From positions 1 through 37,697 of the forward strand of contig JAKUNN010000030.1 in assembly GCA_022451885.1 (NCBI GenBank): DNA of 37,697 nucleotides, read 5' to 3'. A model generated the notes under the pieces. It ran no database searches, was not told the origin of the DNA, and saw nothing but the letters and a program-made list of their open reading frames with translations. This DNA comes from Dehalococcoidia bacterium (GTDB taxonomy: Bacteria; Chloroflexota; Dehalococcoidia; Tepidiformales; Tepidiformaceae). Positions 24,183-31,190 of the stretch are shown here, piece by piece (within the stretch, counting starts at the first letter, position 1; every line of letters begins with the position of its first letter). A program made the translations under genes and the position numbers.

Positions 24183-24945
24183 AGTTCCTCTTAAGATTGC
24201 TTGGCTAACTACTGGACGGGGTTCTGGCTCTTACGATGCTTTGGCTCATCTGATCGAAGAGATCGAAAAGGGACTACCTGTTCAAATAGCAGTAGTGTTC
24301 TGTAATCGTGAGCGTGGTGAATCTGTAGCTACTGACCGTTTGTTGAATCTTGTGCAGGCGAAAGGGATACCGCTTGAAACAATTTCCTCAGTGCAATTCC
24401 GTCGATCTTCAGGCGGAGATCGTTCAGTAGCAGGAGGGCCCTTACCGGAGTGGCGTCAAGATTTTGATAAACAAGTAGGTGATCATTTAGAGGAATACAA
24501 TTTTTCGTTAGTTGTACTTTTCGGGTACATGTTAATCGTTACTGAGTCATTGTTTTCCCGATTTCCTCTTCTAAATGATCATCCGGCTTTGCCTGACGGG
24601 CCAACAGGGACCTATCAGCAAGTCATAACGGAATTGATTCTAAAGAATTCAAAAGAATCGGGTTGTATGTATCACTTTGTAACAGAGCAAGTGGATCGTG
24701 GTCCTGTGGTAACATTCTGCCGTTTCGAAATACCTATAGACTCATCTCTTTCTCTACCAGAAAATCCGACTCAAGAACAAATTGAGTCGCACCCTTTGTA
24801 TGGACAAATTCGAGAACTTGGTCTAGTTCGTGAGCGAGCCCTTCTAACTGAAACGCTACGTGCATTTGGTAGTGGTCAATTGTCTGTAAAGTCAATAAAA
24901 GCTCTTGATTTAACTAATGAGATTGATCGCTTGATCGGCCTATAA
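24157..24945 (+). CDS. Formyltransferase-family protein, PurN-like
   Basis: Resembles phosphoribosylglycinamide formyltransferase: an N-terminal Rossmann-like loop TTGRGSGSYDAL (GNGSN in E. coli PurN), FVLVVLFGYM-like core strand (SLVVLFGYMLIV), NDHPALPDGP with the catalytic-type Asn and His, and HFVTEQVDRGPVV with the catalytic-type Asp. The Asn/His/Asp triad of folate-dependent formyltransferases is therefore kept. At 262 aa it is about 50 residues longer than PurN. The loop after NxHP is PALPDGPTGTYQQ in place of the usual SLLPKYPGLHTHRQ. Substrate contacts may therefore differ from GAR. There is no other purine gene nearby. It is either a divergent PurN or a formyltransferase for another amine. 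Two starts are possible, ATG 24157 and ATG 24163. Confidence 0.75.
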   Translation: MTMKNLNPEVPLKIAWLTTGRGSGSYDALAHLIEEIEKGLPVQIAVVFCNRERGESVATDRLLNLVQAKGIPLETISSVQFRRSSGGDRSVAGGPLPEWRQDFDKQVGDHLEEYNFSLVVLFGYMLIVTESLFSRFPLLNDHPALPDGPTGTYQQVITELILKNSKESGCMYHFVTEQVDRGPVVTFCRFEIPIDSSLSLPENPTQEQIESHPLYGQIRELGLVRERALLTETLRAFGSGQLSVKSIKALDLTNEIDRLIGL

Positions 24946-25002
24946 CAGTTAGTATTGGGGAAATTATCTTTCTATCCTGATGATCGACGAGAGGGATCTA
25001 TA

Positions 25003-25722
25003 ATGTCAAATTACTTAAATAGTGAACAGTTAGAATCGCTTGCCGTATGGCCTTCCCCTGCAATTTCTAATGCCATAGAAACCTTTAATGTACGTTCTCG
25101 TAATAGCGGTTTTATGAGTAGTGATATTGTATGTCGATTCCCTGATTTGAAACCCATAGTTGGGTATGCAGTGACCTGTACTATACGTTCGTCAATCCCC
25201 CCTAAAGATGATCTTGAAGTGAAAGCAACACGTAACCAATGGTGGGAACATATCCAATCTATTCCTGCGCCACGTATCGTGGTTATTCAGGATCTTGATG
25301 ATCCTCCGCGAGGCTCTTTTTGGGGTGAGGTAAATGGTAATGTGCATCACGCTATGGAGTGCTTAGGGGTCATTACCAATGGCGGTGTACGTGACTTAGA
25401 TGAAGTTAGAGAGATAGGGTTTCAATTTTTAGCAAAAGAAATACTTGTTTCACATGCTTATGTGCATCAAGTTGAAGTTGGCATTCCTGTTACAGTAGGT
25501 GGCCTTACCGTTAGTCCGGGTGATCTTTTACACGCTGATCAACATGGTTGTGTGCGCATCCCTGGGGATATTGCTGGTCAAGTTGCTGATGCTGCACAAA
25601 TTGTTGAGGATCGTGAAAAGGTTATTATTGATTACTGTAAGTCATCTGATTTTTCATTTGATGGCTTGCGTTCCCTATATGATTCAGGGACTGCTTTTAC
25701 CGCTCCTCGTGAGGAGCCGTAG
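25003..25722 (+). CDS. RraA / HMG-aldolase-like family protein
   Basis: RraA-like fold related to class II 4-hydroxy-4-methyl-2-oxoglutarate (HMG) aldolases and oxaloacetate decarboxylases. Family motifs are GYAVTCTIRSS, then GGVRDLDEVREIGF with the metal/substrate-site GGxRD, and PGDLLHADQHGCVRIP. Members that keep GGxRD and the DxxG region (here ADQHG) are usually enzymes rather than RNase E inhibitors, so I favour aldolase or decarboxylase activity on a keto acid. The start is ATG 25003, with GAGGG at 24991-24995. The ORF track begins 48 nt earlier at a TTG, but MSNYLNSEQLESL is the likely N-terminus. The 239-aa protein closes the + strand block; its end overlaps the end of dinB (opposite strand) by 26 nt. 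Confidence 0.82.
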   Translation: MSNYLNSEQLESLAVWPSPAISNAIETFNVRSRNSGFMSSDIVCRFPDLKPIVGYAVTCTIRSSIPPKDDLEVKATRNQWWEHIQSIPAPRIVVIQDLDDPPRGSFWGEVNGNVHHAMECLGVITNGGVRDLDEVREIGFQFLAKEILVSHAYVHQVEVGIPVTVGGLTVSPGDLLHADQHGCVRIPGDIAGQVADAAQIVEDREKVIIDYCKSSDFSFDGLRSLYDSGTAFTAPREEP

Positions 25723-26905
25723 TCGCTTTTTTAAATCGATACGGTTTTCTGGTGGGATTTTTCAATTCTACTGCTCGTAAGATAATTTTTTCACCATAAC
25801 GTTGTCGTAGTTTGTTGATGTTTGGTTGTAGCGTTGATAATTCCTCACCGAATTGAAGTTGTTGTGCTAAGGGTGAAAGGTTTGTTACCCCTACGCCAAT
25901 TAGTCTTAATGGTGGATAGCCATATTCTGACCAGATACTCTCAAACAGTGTGATTGTACGAGCAAAGAGTTGATCGGAACTAGTGACTTGTGTACTGCTT
26001 GTTGTCGAACGTGAAAATGTTTCAAATGGTGTAAATCGAATTTTTACTATTACTGTACGTGCGCCTTGTCGGTTCTTAGATATATCCCGAGCAATTTTTT
26101 CTGCCTGTGAACGTAGCACACCTCGTAAGCGTGTCTTGGACGGTTCATCCATAGTGAATGTGGTTTCCCGACTAAAAGATTTTGATTTTATAGTTCGTGG
26201 GTGTAATGGATTTAAGTCAACTCCTTGTGCTCTGTTATGAAGTACAGATCCTATTTTTCCAAGTCGTTCAATTAATATTTCGCGAGGGAAGCTAGCAAGA
26301 TCACCTATCGTTTTTAAACCTAGCCGTTTTAGTACGTGCTCTGTTTTTGGTCCAATCATTGGTAAATTACGTAATGCTAAGGGAGACAGGAATTCAGCTT
26401 CAGCACCTGCTCGTATTGATAGCATTCCATCAGGTTTGGCTGTTTCACTAGCAACCTTTGCAACGACGTGATTTGATGCGATTCCTATTGATGCAGTAAT
26501 ACCAATTTCGTTTTGGATTTCGGTACGAATTAACTTTCCTGCCGTTTCAGCTGTGCCGAATAGACGTTGCGTTCCTTGCATATTTAAGAATGCTTCGTCA
26601 TATCCATAAGGTTCATGTGCTGGGGTATAGCGTAAGAGTATGTTGTTGAACTGTTCTGATGCTGTTTCATAATAATTCATATCTGGAGGAATAAATATTG
26701 CTTGTGGACATAACTTATAGGCTTGGATGGTTGATATTCCTGAGTGAATCCCGTAGGCTCGCGCCTCGTAGCTACACGTACTAACTATTCCACGTTTTTC
26801 TAATGTTCCAACTATTACAGGCATTCCTCGTAGGTGTGGTTTTCGTCGTATTTCCATGGATACAAAGAAAGCATCTAAATCAACATGCAGGATTATTTTA
26901 GTCAT
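25697..26905 (-). CDS. dinB: DNA polymerase IV (Y-family, DinB)
   Basis: Error-prone translesion polymerase of the DinB branch. The palm contains Asp9 (HVDLDAFF) and the catalytic pair Asp103-Glu104 (EPYGYDEAFLN). The usual SIDEA reads GYDEA here, a noticeable variation next to intact catalytic acids. SYEARAYGIHSG and ITASIGIASNHVVAKVASETAKPDGM are typical finger/palm segments. The helix-hairpin-helix region LRNLPMIGPKTEHVLKRLGLKTIGDLA and a little-finger domain follow. No clear clamp-binding QLxLF motif is visible at the C-terminus. The length of 402 aa is normal. The ATG is preceded 15 nt upstream by a LexA-like palindrome, so SOS control is likely. The 3' end overlaps the convergent RraA-like gene. 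Confidence 0.95.
   Translation of the reverse strand: MTKIILHVDLDAFFVSMEIRRKPHLRGMPVIVGTLEKRGIVSTCSYEARAYGIHSGISTIQAYKLCPQAIFIPPDMNYYETASEQFNNILLRYTPAHEPYGYDEAFLNMQGTQRLFGTAETAGKLIRTEIQNEIGITASIGIASNHVVAKVASETAKPDGMLSIRAGAEAEFLSPLALRNLPMIGPKTEHVLKRLGLKTIGDLASFPREILIERLGKIGSVLHNRAQGVDLNPLHPRTIKSKSFSRETTFTMDEPSKTRLRGVLRSQAEKIARDISKNRQGARTVIVKIRFTPFETFSRSTTSSTQVTSSDQLFARTITLFESIWSEYGYPPLRLIGVGVTNLSPLAQQLQFGEELSTLQPNINKLRQRYGEKIILRAVELKNPTRKPYRFKKATTAPHEER
25702..25732 (+). terminator. Candidate terminator inside the convergent overlap of the RraA-like gene and dinB
   Basis: GCTCCT-CGTG-AGGAGC forms a 6-bp GC-rich stem with a 4-nt loop (a 16-nt perfect palindrome). TTTTTT follows 8-9 nt later on the + strand. 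It lies within the last codons of both convergent genes. The offset of the T-run makes it an imperfect intrinsic terminator. On the minus strand no T-run follows. Confidence 0.4.
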
Positions 26906-26919
26906 TAGTTAGAAAATAT

Positions 26920-26933
26920 AGAACATTTGTTCT
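26920..26933 (-). promoter_or_regulatory. Candidate LexA (SOS) box upstream of dinB
   Basis: The palindrome AGAACATTTGTTCT contains GAAC-N4-GTTC, the consensus core of the Bacillus/actinobacterial type LexA box. It ends 15 nt upstream of the dinB ATG (26905), where a bound repressor would cover the transcription start region. An AT-rich -10-like TATTAT on the minus strand (26943-26948) lies just upstream. No lexA gene is in the window, so binding is inferred. Confidence 0.6.
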
Positions 26934-26937
26934 GTAT

Positions 26938-26952
26938 TTTCTATAATAGAAA
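26938..26952 (-). promoter_or_regulatory. AT-rich inverted repeat with -10-like element upstream of dinB
   Basis: TTTCTA-TAA-TAGAAA is a perfect 6-bp inverted repeat with a 3-nt centre, adjacent to the LexA-like box. On the minus strand it contains TATTAT, a plausible -10 element for dinB. No good -35 is visible at the right distance. It could simply be the promoter's AT-rich core. Confidence 0.35.
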
Positions 26953-26980
26953 CACAATTTTTTAAAATATTGCGTTGAAT

Positions 26981-27988
26981 TTAACCCCTTGGGGGTAATG
27001 TTGCCCTTGGAGTAACATTGGGGTTGGCCACATATTCTGGCCATCGTCCTTCCATTATTCCGGTGATAGTCTCACCCACTCGACGTTGCATGCTAGCGAA
27101 AGAATCGTCTGAGTAGGATGCTGAGTGAGGCATTAGAACTACGTTGTTCATTTGGGTTAAGGGTGAGCTATTAGGTAGAGGTTCCACCTCAAACACATCT
27201 AATCCAGCTCCAGCTATTTCCTCATTCTGTAAGGCATTGATTAAAGCTGTCTCATCTATAACTGGTCCACGTGCTGTGTTGATAATATATGCAGTGGATT
27301 TCATTGCTTGAAATTCTTTTTTGCCTATAAGCCCTCGTGTTGATTCTGATAATGGTGCATGTACAGACACATAATCTGATCGGTTTAAGAGCTCTTCTAT
27401 TTTTGTTACGCGTTCTACACCAAATGAACGAAAAACTCCTTCGCCTACATAAGGATCCCAGGCAATTACATTTAAACCTAAAGCTTTTGCTCGGGGCACT
27501 ACTGTTCGCGCAATATTACCAAAGGCTATCAACCCTAGAGTTTCCCCTTCAATGGCCCCCATTGGCCCTAGTGGCCCTGGCCTCCAAGTACCGGACCGAA
27601 CGGCCTGATCAAGTAGAGTTAATTTTTTCGCGCATGCAAGAAGGAGCAGTATTGCTTGATTAGCTACTTCTGGCTGACAGAAATCTGGGAAGTGGGCTAC
27701 TACAATTCCATGTTCTGTTGCAGCAGGAATATCTAAGGTGTCTAAACCCACTCCATAACGAACCATTACCTGACATTTTGGCATGGCTTCAATAACCCGA
27801 CGTGTAATTTGCGCACCTAGGACCAATAGTCCATTTGCGTCCTTAACATTAGAAATCAATTCTTCTTCGGTAGATGCTTGAGTTAGTTTTAAAATCCCAC
27901 CACCACCTTCAATGAGTTCACGCTCTCGCGTGAAGTCCATCGTGGGGCGTGCGTCGGTGTGTACTGCTAAAAATTTTGTTTCATCCAT
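26981..27988 (-). CDS. D-isomer-specific 2-hydroxyacid dehydrogenase
   Basis: NAD-dependent dehydrogenase of the phosphoglycerate dehydrogenase/CtBP type. The nucleotide-binding segment is LGLIAFGNIARTVVPRAKALG, with the family GxGxxG varied to GFGNIA. Catalytic residues of the family are visible: Arg in NTARGPVIDE, Glu in GLDVFEVEPLP and His in MPHSASYS. The length of 335 aa fits the single-domain-pair class without an ACT regulatory domain, so it is not a typical serine-pathway SerA. The substrate is unknown; oxidation or reduction of a 2-hydroxy or 2-keto acid is safe to say. It lies 75 nt upstream of dinB on the same strand and is divergent from the alpha/beta-hydrolase-like gene. It may belong functionally to the catabolic genes on the other strand. 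Confidence 0.88.
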   Translation of the reverse strand: MDETKFLAVHTDARPTMDFTRERELIEGGGGILKLTQASTEEELISNVKDANGLLVLGAQITRRVIEAMPKCQVMVRYGVGLDTLDIPAATEHGIVVAHFPDFCQPEVANQAILLLLACAKKLTLLDQAVRSGTWRPGPLGPMGAIEGETLGLIAFGNIARTVVPRAKALGLNVIAWDPYVGEGVFRSFGVERVTKIEELLNRSDYVSVHAPLSESTRGLIGKKEFQAMKSTAYIINTARGPVIDETALINALQNEEIAGAGLDVFEVEPLPNSSPLTQMNNVVLMPHSASYSDDSFASMQRRVGETITGIMEGRWPEYVANPNVTPRATLPPRG

Positions 27989-28032
27989 ATTTGGGGAGCA
28001 TGCAATTGTGCTCGCGTTCTGTCAATTTCAAG

Positions 28033-28048
28033 AAAAGTGCTCACTTTT
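28033..28048. repeat. Inverted repeat in the divergent intergenic region
   Basis: AAAAGTG-CT-CACTTTT is a perfect 7-bp inverted repeat between the divergent 2-hydroxyacid dehydrogenase and hydrolase-like genes, followed by more T residues. A TTATAT/TATATT -10-like element for the + strand lies at 28061-28067. The repeat could be a shared operator, but it is short and AT-rich at its ends. Confidence 0.35.
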
Positions 28049-28096
28049 TTGTTTTGCCTGTTATATTCCCCTGCATACGAGTAAAGGAGTGTGAGT

Positions 28097-28876
28097 GTGA
28101 CTGCTAAATCTGAGACTACGTCTTATACCGACAATACTATTGAAGTAGCAGGTCTAAGTGTTCGTTATTTGCAGGGAGGTGACGGTCCTACGATTGTCGT
28201 TTTGCATCATTCAACAGGAAGTTTAGGTTGGCTGCCTTTTTATGATTTACTTGCGGAAAATTATACAGTTTTGGTTCCAGATTTACCTGGATACGGACAA
28301 TCGGAACGTCCAGCATGGGCACGTGAACCAAGAGATATCGCTCTAATTTTATCTGCCTTTATCCTAAAAATGGACCTTAGCAACATTCACCTTATTGGAT
28401 TTGGGCTAGGTGGATTTCTTGCTGCTGAGATAGCTACCTTTGGGCATGAAAGGCTAGATCGACTCATCCTTGTAGGTGCGGCTGGAGTTAAGCCAAAAGA
28501 AGGTGAAATCGTAGATCAAATGTTAATAGACTTCTACGAGTATGTTCAGGCTGGCTTTTCTGATTTGAATAAATATACCGAGATATTTGGCGAGGAACTT
28601 GATCAAGCAACTAAAGAGCTCTGGGATTATAGCCGTGAGATGACGGCTCGCATTAGCTGGGCACCTTATATGTTTAGTCGTCGATTGTTACCTTTGCTTA
28701 GTGAAGTCGATACACCAACTTTGTTGCTCTGGGGTGAAGATGATCGGATTGTTCCTCTAGATTGTGGGAAGCAATACGAGCAGGCTATTCCTAATAGCAC
28801 ACTTAAAGTTTTGAAAAATGCTGGGCATCTAATTGAGCTTGAGGACCCCCAACTGCTTTTCGAAGAGATTGGTTGA
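28097..28876 (+). CDS. Alpha/beta-hydrolase-fold protein lacking the nucleophile serine
   Basis: Alpha/beta-hydrolase fold with an oxyanion-loop-like HHSTGS at residues 37-42, DLPGYGQSERP near 62-72, a late acid in WGEDDRIVP and a C-terminal His in NAGHLIELEDP. The nucleophile elbow, normally GxSxGG, reads GFGLGG (residues 101-106), with Gly103 in place of Ser, Cys or Asp. Ordinary ester hydrolysis is therefore not expected; a lyase-like, binding or decayed role is possible. The frame is otherwise intact, which argues against a pseudogene. I start it at GTG 28097, because AAAGGAG (28083-28089) then has 7-nt spacing. The ORF-track GTG at 28091 would leave only 1 nt. It is followed after 97 nt by the flavin monooxygenase gene, whose pathway it may serve. 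Confidence 0.82.
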   Translation: MTAKSETTSYTDNTIEVAGLSVRYLQGGDGPTIVVLHHSTGSLGWLPFYDLLAENYTVLVPDLPGYGQSERPAWAREPRDIALILSAFILKMDLSNIHLIGFGLGGFLAAEIATFGHERLDRLILVGAAGVKPKEGEIVDQMLIDFYEYVQAGFSDLNKYTEIFGEELDQATKELWDYSREMTARISWAPYMFSRRLLPLLSEVDTPTLLLWGEDDRIVPLDCGKQYEQAIPNSTLKVLKNAGHLIELEDPQLLFEEIG

Positions 28877-28943
28877 TTTTTTCAATTAGGGGAAAGATTT
28901 AAGGATTTTTTTATTAACTCTCCCAAGCTTCTCTTTTACCCCC

Positions 28944-28949
28944 TATAAT
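28944..28949 (+). promoter_or_regulatory. Candidate -10 element for the LLM-ThuA genes
   Basis: A perfect TATAAT lies 25 nt before the LLM monooxygenase ATG in the 97-nt gap after the hydrolase-like gene. No matching -35 hexamer is seen at 16-18 nt; the nearest T-rich stretch is further away. The exact -10 match and intergenic position make a start of transcription here plausible. Confidence 0.4.
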
Positions 28950-28973
28950 CCGTGAATATATGGAGGCATTCCT

Positions 28974-30314
28974 ATGTTCGTAGGCTACTTTACTGAACGT
29001 CCTTATCAGGATCGAAACTCGGGTTATTTTGGTGCAGCTGGTCGGGATATTACCGATCTATCCATGTCCAATGGCAGTTATGATTCGAGATTAGGTGCAG
29101 ATCTTTACAATCGTTATTTGGATGAAAAGGTTTATGCCGAAGAAATGGGGTTTGATGGCCTCATGCTTAACGAACATCATTCCACTCCGTTTTGTATGGG
29201 TGGAGTGGTCAATGTTGAAGCAGCTATTTTGGCGCGGATTACGAAGCGCGCAAAAATAGTAATTCTTGGTAATGTATTACCAATTTGGGATGATCCACTT
29301 TGGCTTGCTGAGGAATTGGCAGAAATCGATATGATTTCTCGTGGTAGGTTGGTAACTGGTTGGGTCCGTGGTACTGGTCGGGAATCTGTGGCTCATAATG
29401 CACAGTCGCCATTCAACTGGGAGCGATTCCAGGAAGCACATGATTTTGTTCTTGAGGCTTGGACTCGTCCTGGTCCTTTTCGTTGGGAGGGTGAGCATTA
29501 CAATTATCGGTATGTGAATCCTTGGTCACGACCTTATCAAGATCCGCATCCACAAATATGGATTCCCGGGGTCCTGAGTCGTAATACCGTTGAGTGGACC
29601 GCCCGTCATAGGTATCCCTATGTCATGCTTGCTACCGATCTCGAACCAACAAAAAAATCCTTCGAATATTATTCTGAGGTTGCTGCTGAAGAAGGATATG
29701 AGGCTGGTACACAGCACAGAGCTTACCTTTTTAAAGTTCACGTAGATGAGACCGAAGAGTTGGCAGAACAGGCAGCTAGGAAATATGTTGAAGGACCTTC
29801 GAATCCATTTTTGGAGGGAAATCAAGGAACTGTGCGGCCATTCCTTCAAAATCTTCCAGGGATGACATCAAGGAAGAATCTTTTGCCAACAGTAGCTTCG
29901 TATGCGGCTACTGCAGCACGTGGTCGTGGTGCAGAACATGAGGATGCTAGTAAAAAAGAATCAGGAAGGAATCCAGAACGGAAAACTGGTGATTTCGGTT
30001 CTTTTGATGATCAAATTGATCGGTATACCATCATTACAGGTACTCCAAAAACGGTTATTCCAAAAGTAAAGCATGTTCTTGAATACTTGCGTCCAGGCAG
30101 TATTTTCTTTTGGGATGGTGACGGTGCTATGGATCATGATGATTCAATGCGTTCACTCAGGCTTATGGGTGAGGAAGTGATTCCTGCAGTACGTGAGATG
30201 AGTAAAGAACTGGACTTGAAGAGTCCATTTGAAGTTGATACGAAGACGAACCAGGTTATCGTTGATGAAGAGTCGACAGGTAACAATGGTTTGATTAGTG
30301 CTAAGGAGGCATAA
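28974..30314 (+). CDS. LLM-class (luciferase-like) flavin-dependent monooxygenase
   Basis: Bacterial-luciferase-like TIM-barrel flavoenzyme that, with reduced flavin from a separate reductase, inserts oxygen into an organic substrate. Family features include KVYAEEMGFDGLMLNEHHSTPF near residues 50-75, RAKIVILGNVLPIWDDPLWLAEELAEIDMISRGRLVTGWVRG near 105-145, and the late GTPKTVIPKV segment. The length of 446 aa exceeds the typical 330-380. The extra length includes a charged, low-complexity insert (ARGRGAEHEDASKKESGRNPERKTGDFG) before the last barrel elements. The ribosome binding site GGAGG lies 7 nt before the ATG. The ThuA-like gene follows with its start 1 nt beyond the stop, so the two are co-translated. 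Expansion of this family is known from SAR202 Chloroflexota, where oxidation of recalcitrant organic carbon has been proposed. The actual substrate is unknown. Confidence 0.9.
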   Translation: MFVGYFTERPYQDRNSGYFGAAGRDITDLSMSNGSYDSRLGADLYNRYLDEKVYAEEMGFDGLMLNEHHSTPFCMGGVVNVEAAILARITKRAKIVILGNVLPIWDDPLWLAEELAEIDMISRGRLVTGWVRGTGRESVAHNAQSPFNWERFQEAHDFVLEAWTRPGPFRWEGEHYNYRYVNPWSRPYQDPHPQIWIPGVLSRNTVEWTARHRYPYVMLATDLEPTKKSFEYYSEVAAEEGYEAGTQHRAYLFKVHVDETEELAEQAARKYVEGPSNPFLEGNQGTVRPFLQNLPGMTSRKNLLPTVASYAATAARGRGAEHEDASKKESGRNPERKTGDFGSFDDQIDRYTIITGTPKTVIPKVKHVLEYLRPGSIFFWDGDGAMDHDDSMRSLRLMGEEVIPAVREMSKELDLKSPFEVDTKTNQVIVDEESTGNNGLISAKEA

Positions 30315-30315
30315 G

Positions 30316-31137
30316 ATGCCTATCGAAACTCTTGTAGTGCATAAAGGACATCCGTTCGATTACAGCACTTTTTTTGCAATGTTTGATGAAAACCCAGATG
30401 TGAATGCAACAGCTGTAGAACAGCCCGCGGCCCAAGTAATGCTCCGTCCAGAAAATGTTGCTCCGTATGAAACAGTTGTTTTTTATGATATGTGGGGCAC
30501 AGAAAGCCCAGACGGAGGTGCTAGCTTCACATTGCCCTCTGATGATTACAAGGCTTCTATAGCGGCATTGGTGGAAAGTGGTAAAGGCATTGTGATGATG
30601 AATCACGCCTTGGTTCAATGGCCAAGTTGGGAAGGTTGGCGAGATATGAGCGGAACATCTTTTATGCTAACTGAAGGTGAAGTTTTTGGTGAAGTTGTCC
30701 CTGGGTCCGGGTATCGCGGAGGAGGGGGTGAGCCAGAACGCAATGCTCACCATCACCTTTCGCCTGTACAGGAAGGGCATCCTGTGCTTGAAGGCTTAGA
30801 TAACGGCTTTGATATCATTGATGAGATGTATATCAAAACTTCAGGTTTTGAATCAAGTCCTGACATATTACCTCTCATGCGTACTGATTATCCGATGGTC
30901 GAAGAGAACTTTAACCCGCCGCCTCTTGCCTCTGCTGAAGAGCAGGCGAGATGGTCTCACCCTGAGGGAAGTAATCTTATTGTGTGGGCAAAACGCACAG
31001 GTAATAGCCCGGTTGTTGCAATGGATGCTGGTGATAGTCCAGTGGCCTATGAGAACCCTGATTTTAGACGACTTCTTTCCAATGCTATTCATTGGGTAGC
31101 TTCCGATGATGCTCGAGCTTGGGCTCAAGGGAACTGA
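30316..31137 (+). CDS. ThuA-like (trehalose-utilisation) domain protein
   Basis: Single-domain protein of the ThuA family, a class I glutamine-amidotransferase-like fold. Seen are ETLVVHKGHPFDYSTFFAMF at the N-terminus, YETVVFYDMWG, then GKGIVMMNHALVQWPSWEGW and HHHLSPVQEGHPVLEGL...GFDIIDEMYI. The C-terminal VVAMDAGDSPVAYENPDFRRLLSNAIHWVA is the usual family ending. No signal peptide is visible. ThuA proteins are linked to sugar or keto-sugar metabolism, but the reaction is poorly defined. I start at ATG 30316, preceded by AAGGAGG (30303-30309) at 6-nt spacing. The ORF-track GTG at 30298 lies upstream of that site. The stop of the LLM gene is at 30312-30314, so the pair forms a tight unit and probably acts in one pathway. 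Confidence 0.85.
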   Translation: MPIETLVVHKGHPFDYSTFFAMFDENPDVNATAVEQPAAQVMLRPENVAPYETVVFYDMWGTESPDGGASFTLPSDDYKASIAALVESGKGIVMMNHALVQWPSWEGWRDMSGTSFMLTEGEVFGEVVPGSGYRGGGGEPERNAHHHLSPVQEGHPVLEGLDNGFDIIDEMYIKTSGFESSPDILPLMRTDYPMVEENFNPPPLASAEEQARWSHPEGSNLIVWAKRTGNSPVVAMDAGDSPVAYENPDFRRLLSNAIHWVASDDARAWAQGN

Positions 31138-31169
31138 TAGTATTTTCAAATATTATCAATAGGTTTTTT
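31136..31169 (+). terminator. Weak candidate terminator after the ThuA-like gene
   Basis: GATAGTAT and ATATTATC can pair over 8 bp (one G-T pair) around a 6-nt loop. A six-T run follows 6 nt after the stem. The stem is AT-rich and the spacing is loose, so it may only attenuate transcription into the halogenase-like gene. Confidence 0.3.
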
Positions 31170-31190
31170 CCAAAGTTTTTGTGGTGCTAA

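Noticed and set aside
25499-25780. 93-aa + strand ORF near the RraA-like gene end
   Set aside because: It overlaps the RraA-like gene in another frame and then dinB antisense, and shows no recognisable domain.
27912-28094. 60-codon + strand ORF leading into the hydrolase-like gene
   Set aside because: It lies mostly antisense to the start of the 2-hydroxyacid dehydrogenase gene, has no ribosome binding site and its Cys/Phe-rich translation resembles no protein I know. I treat it as a shadow.
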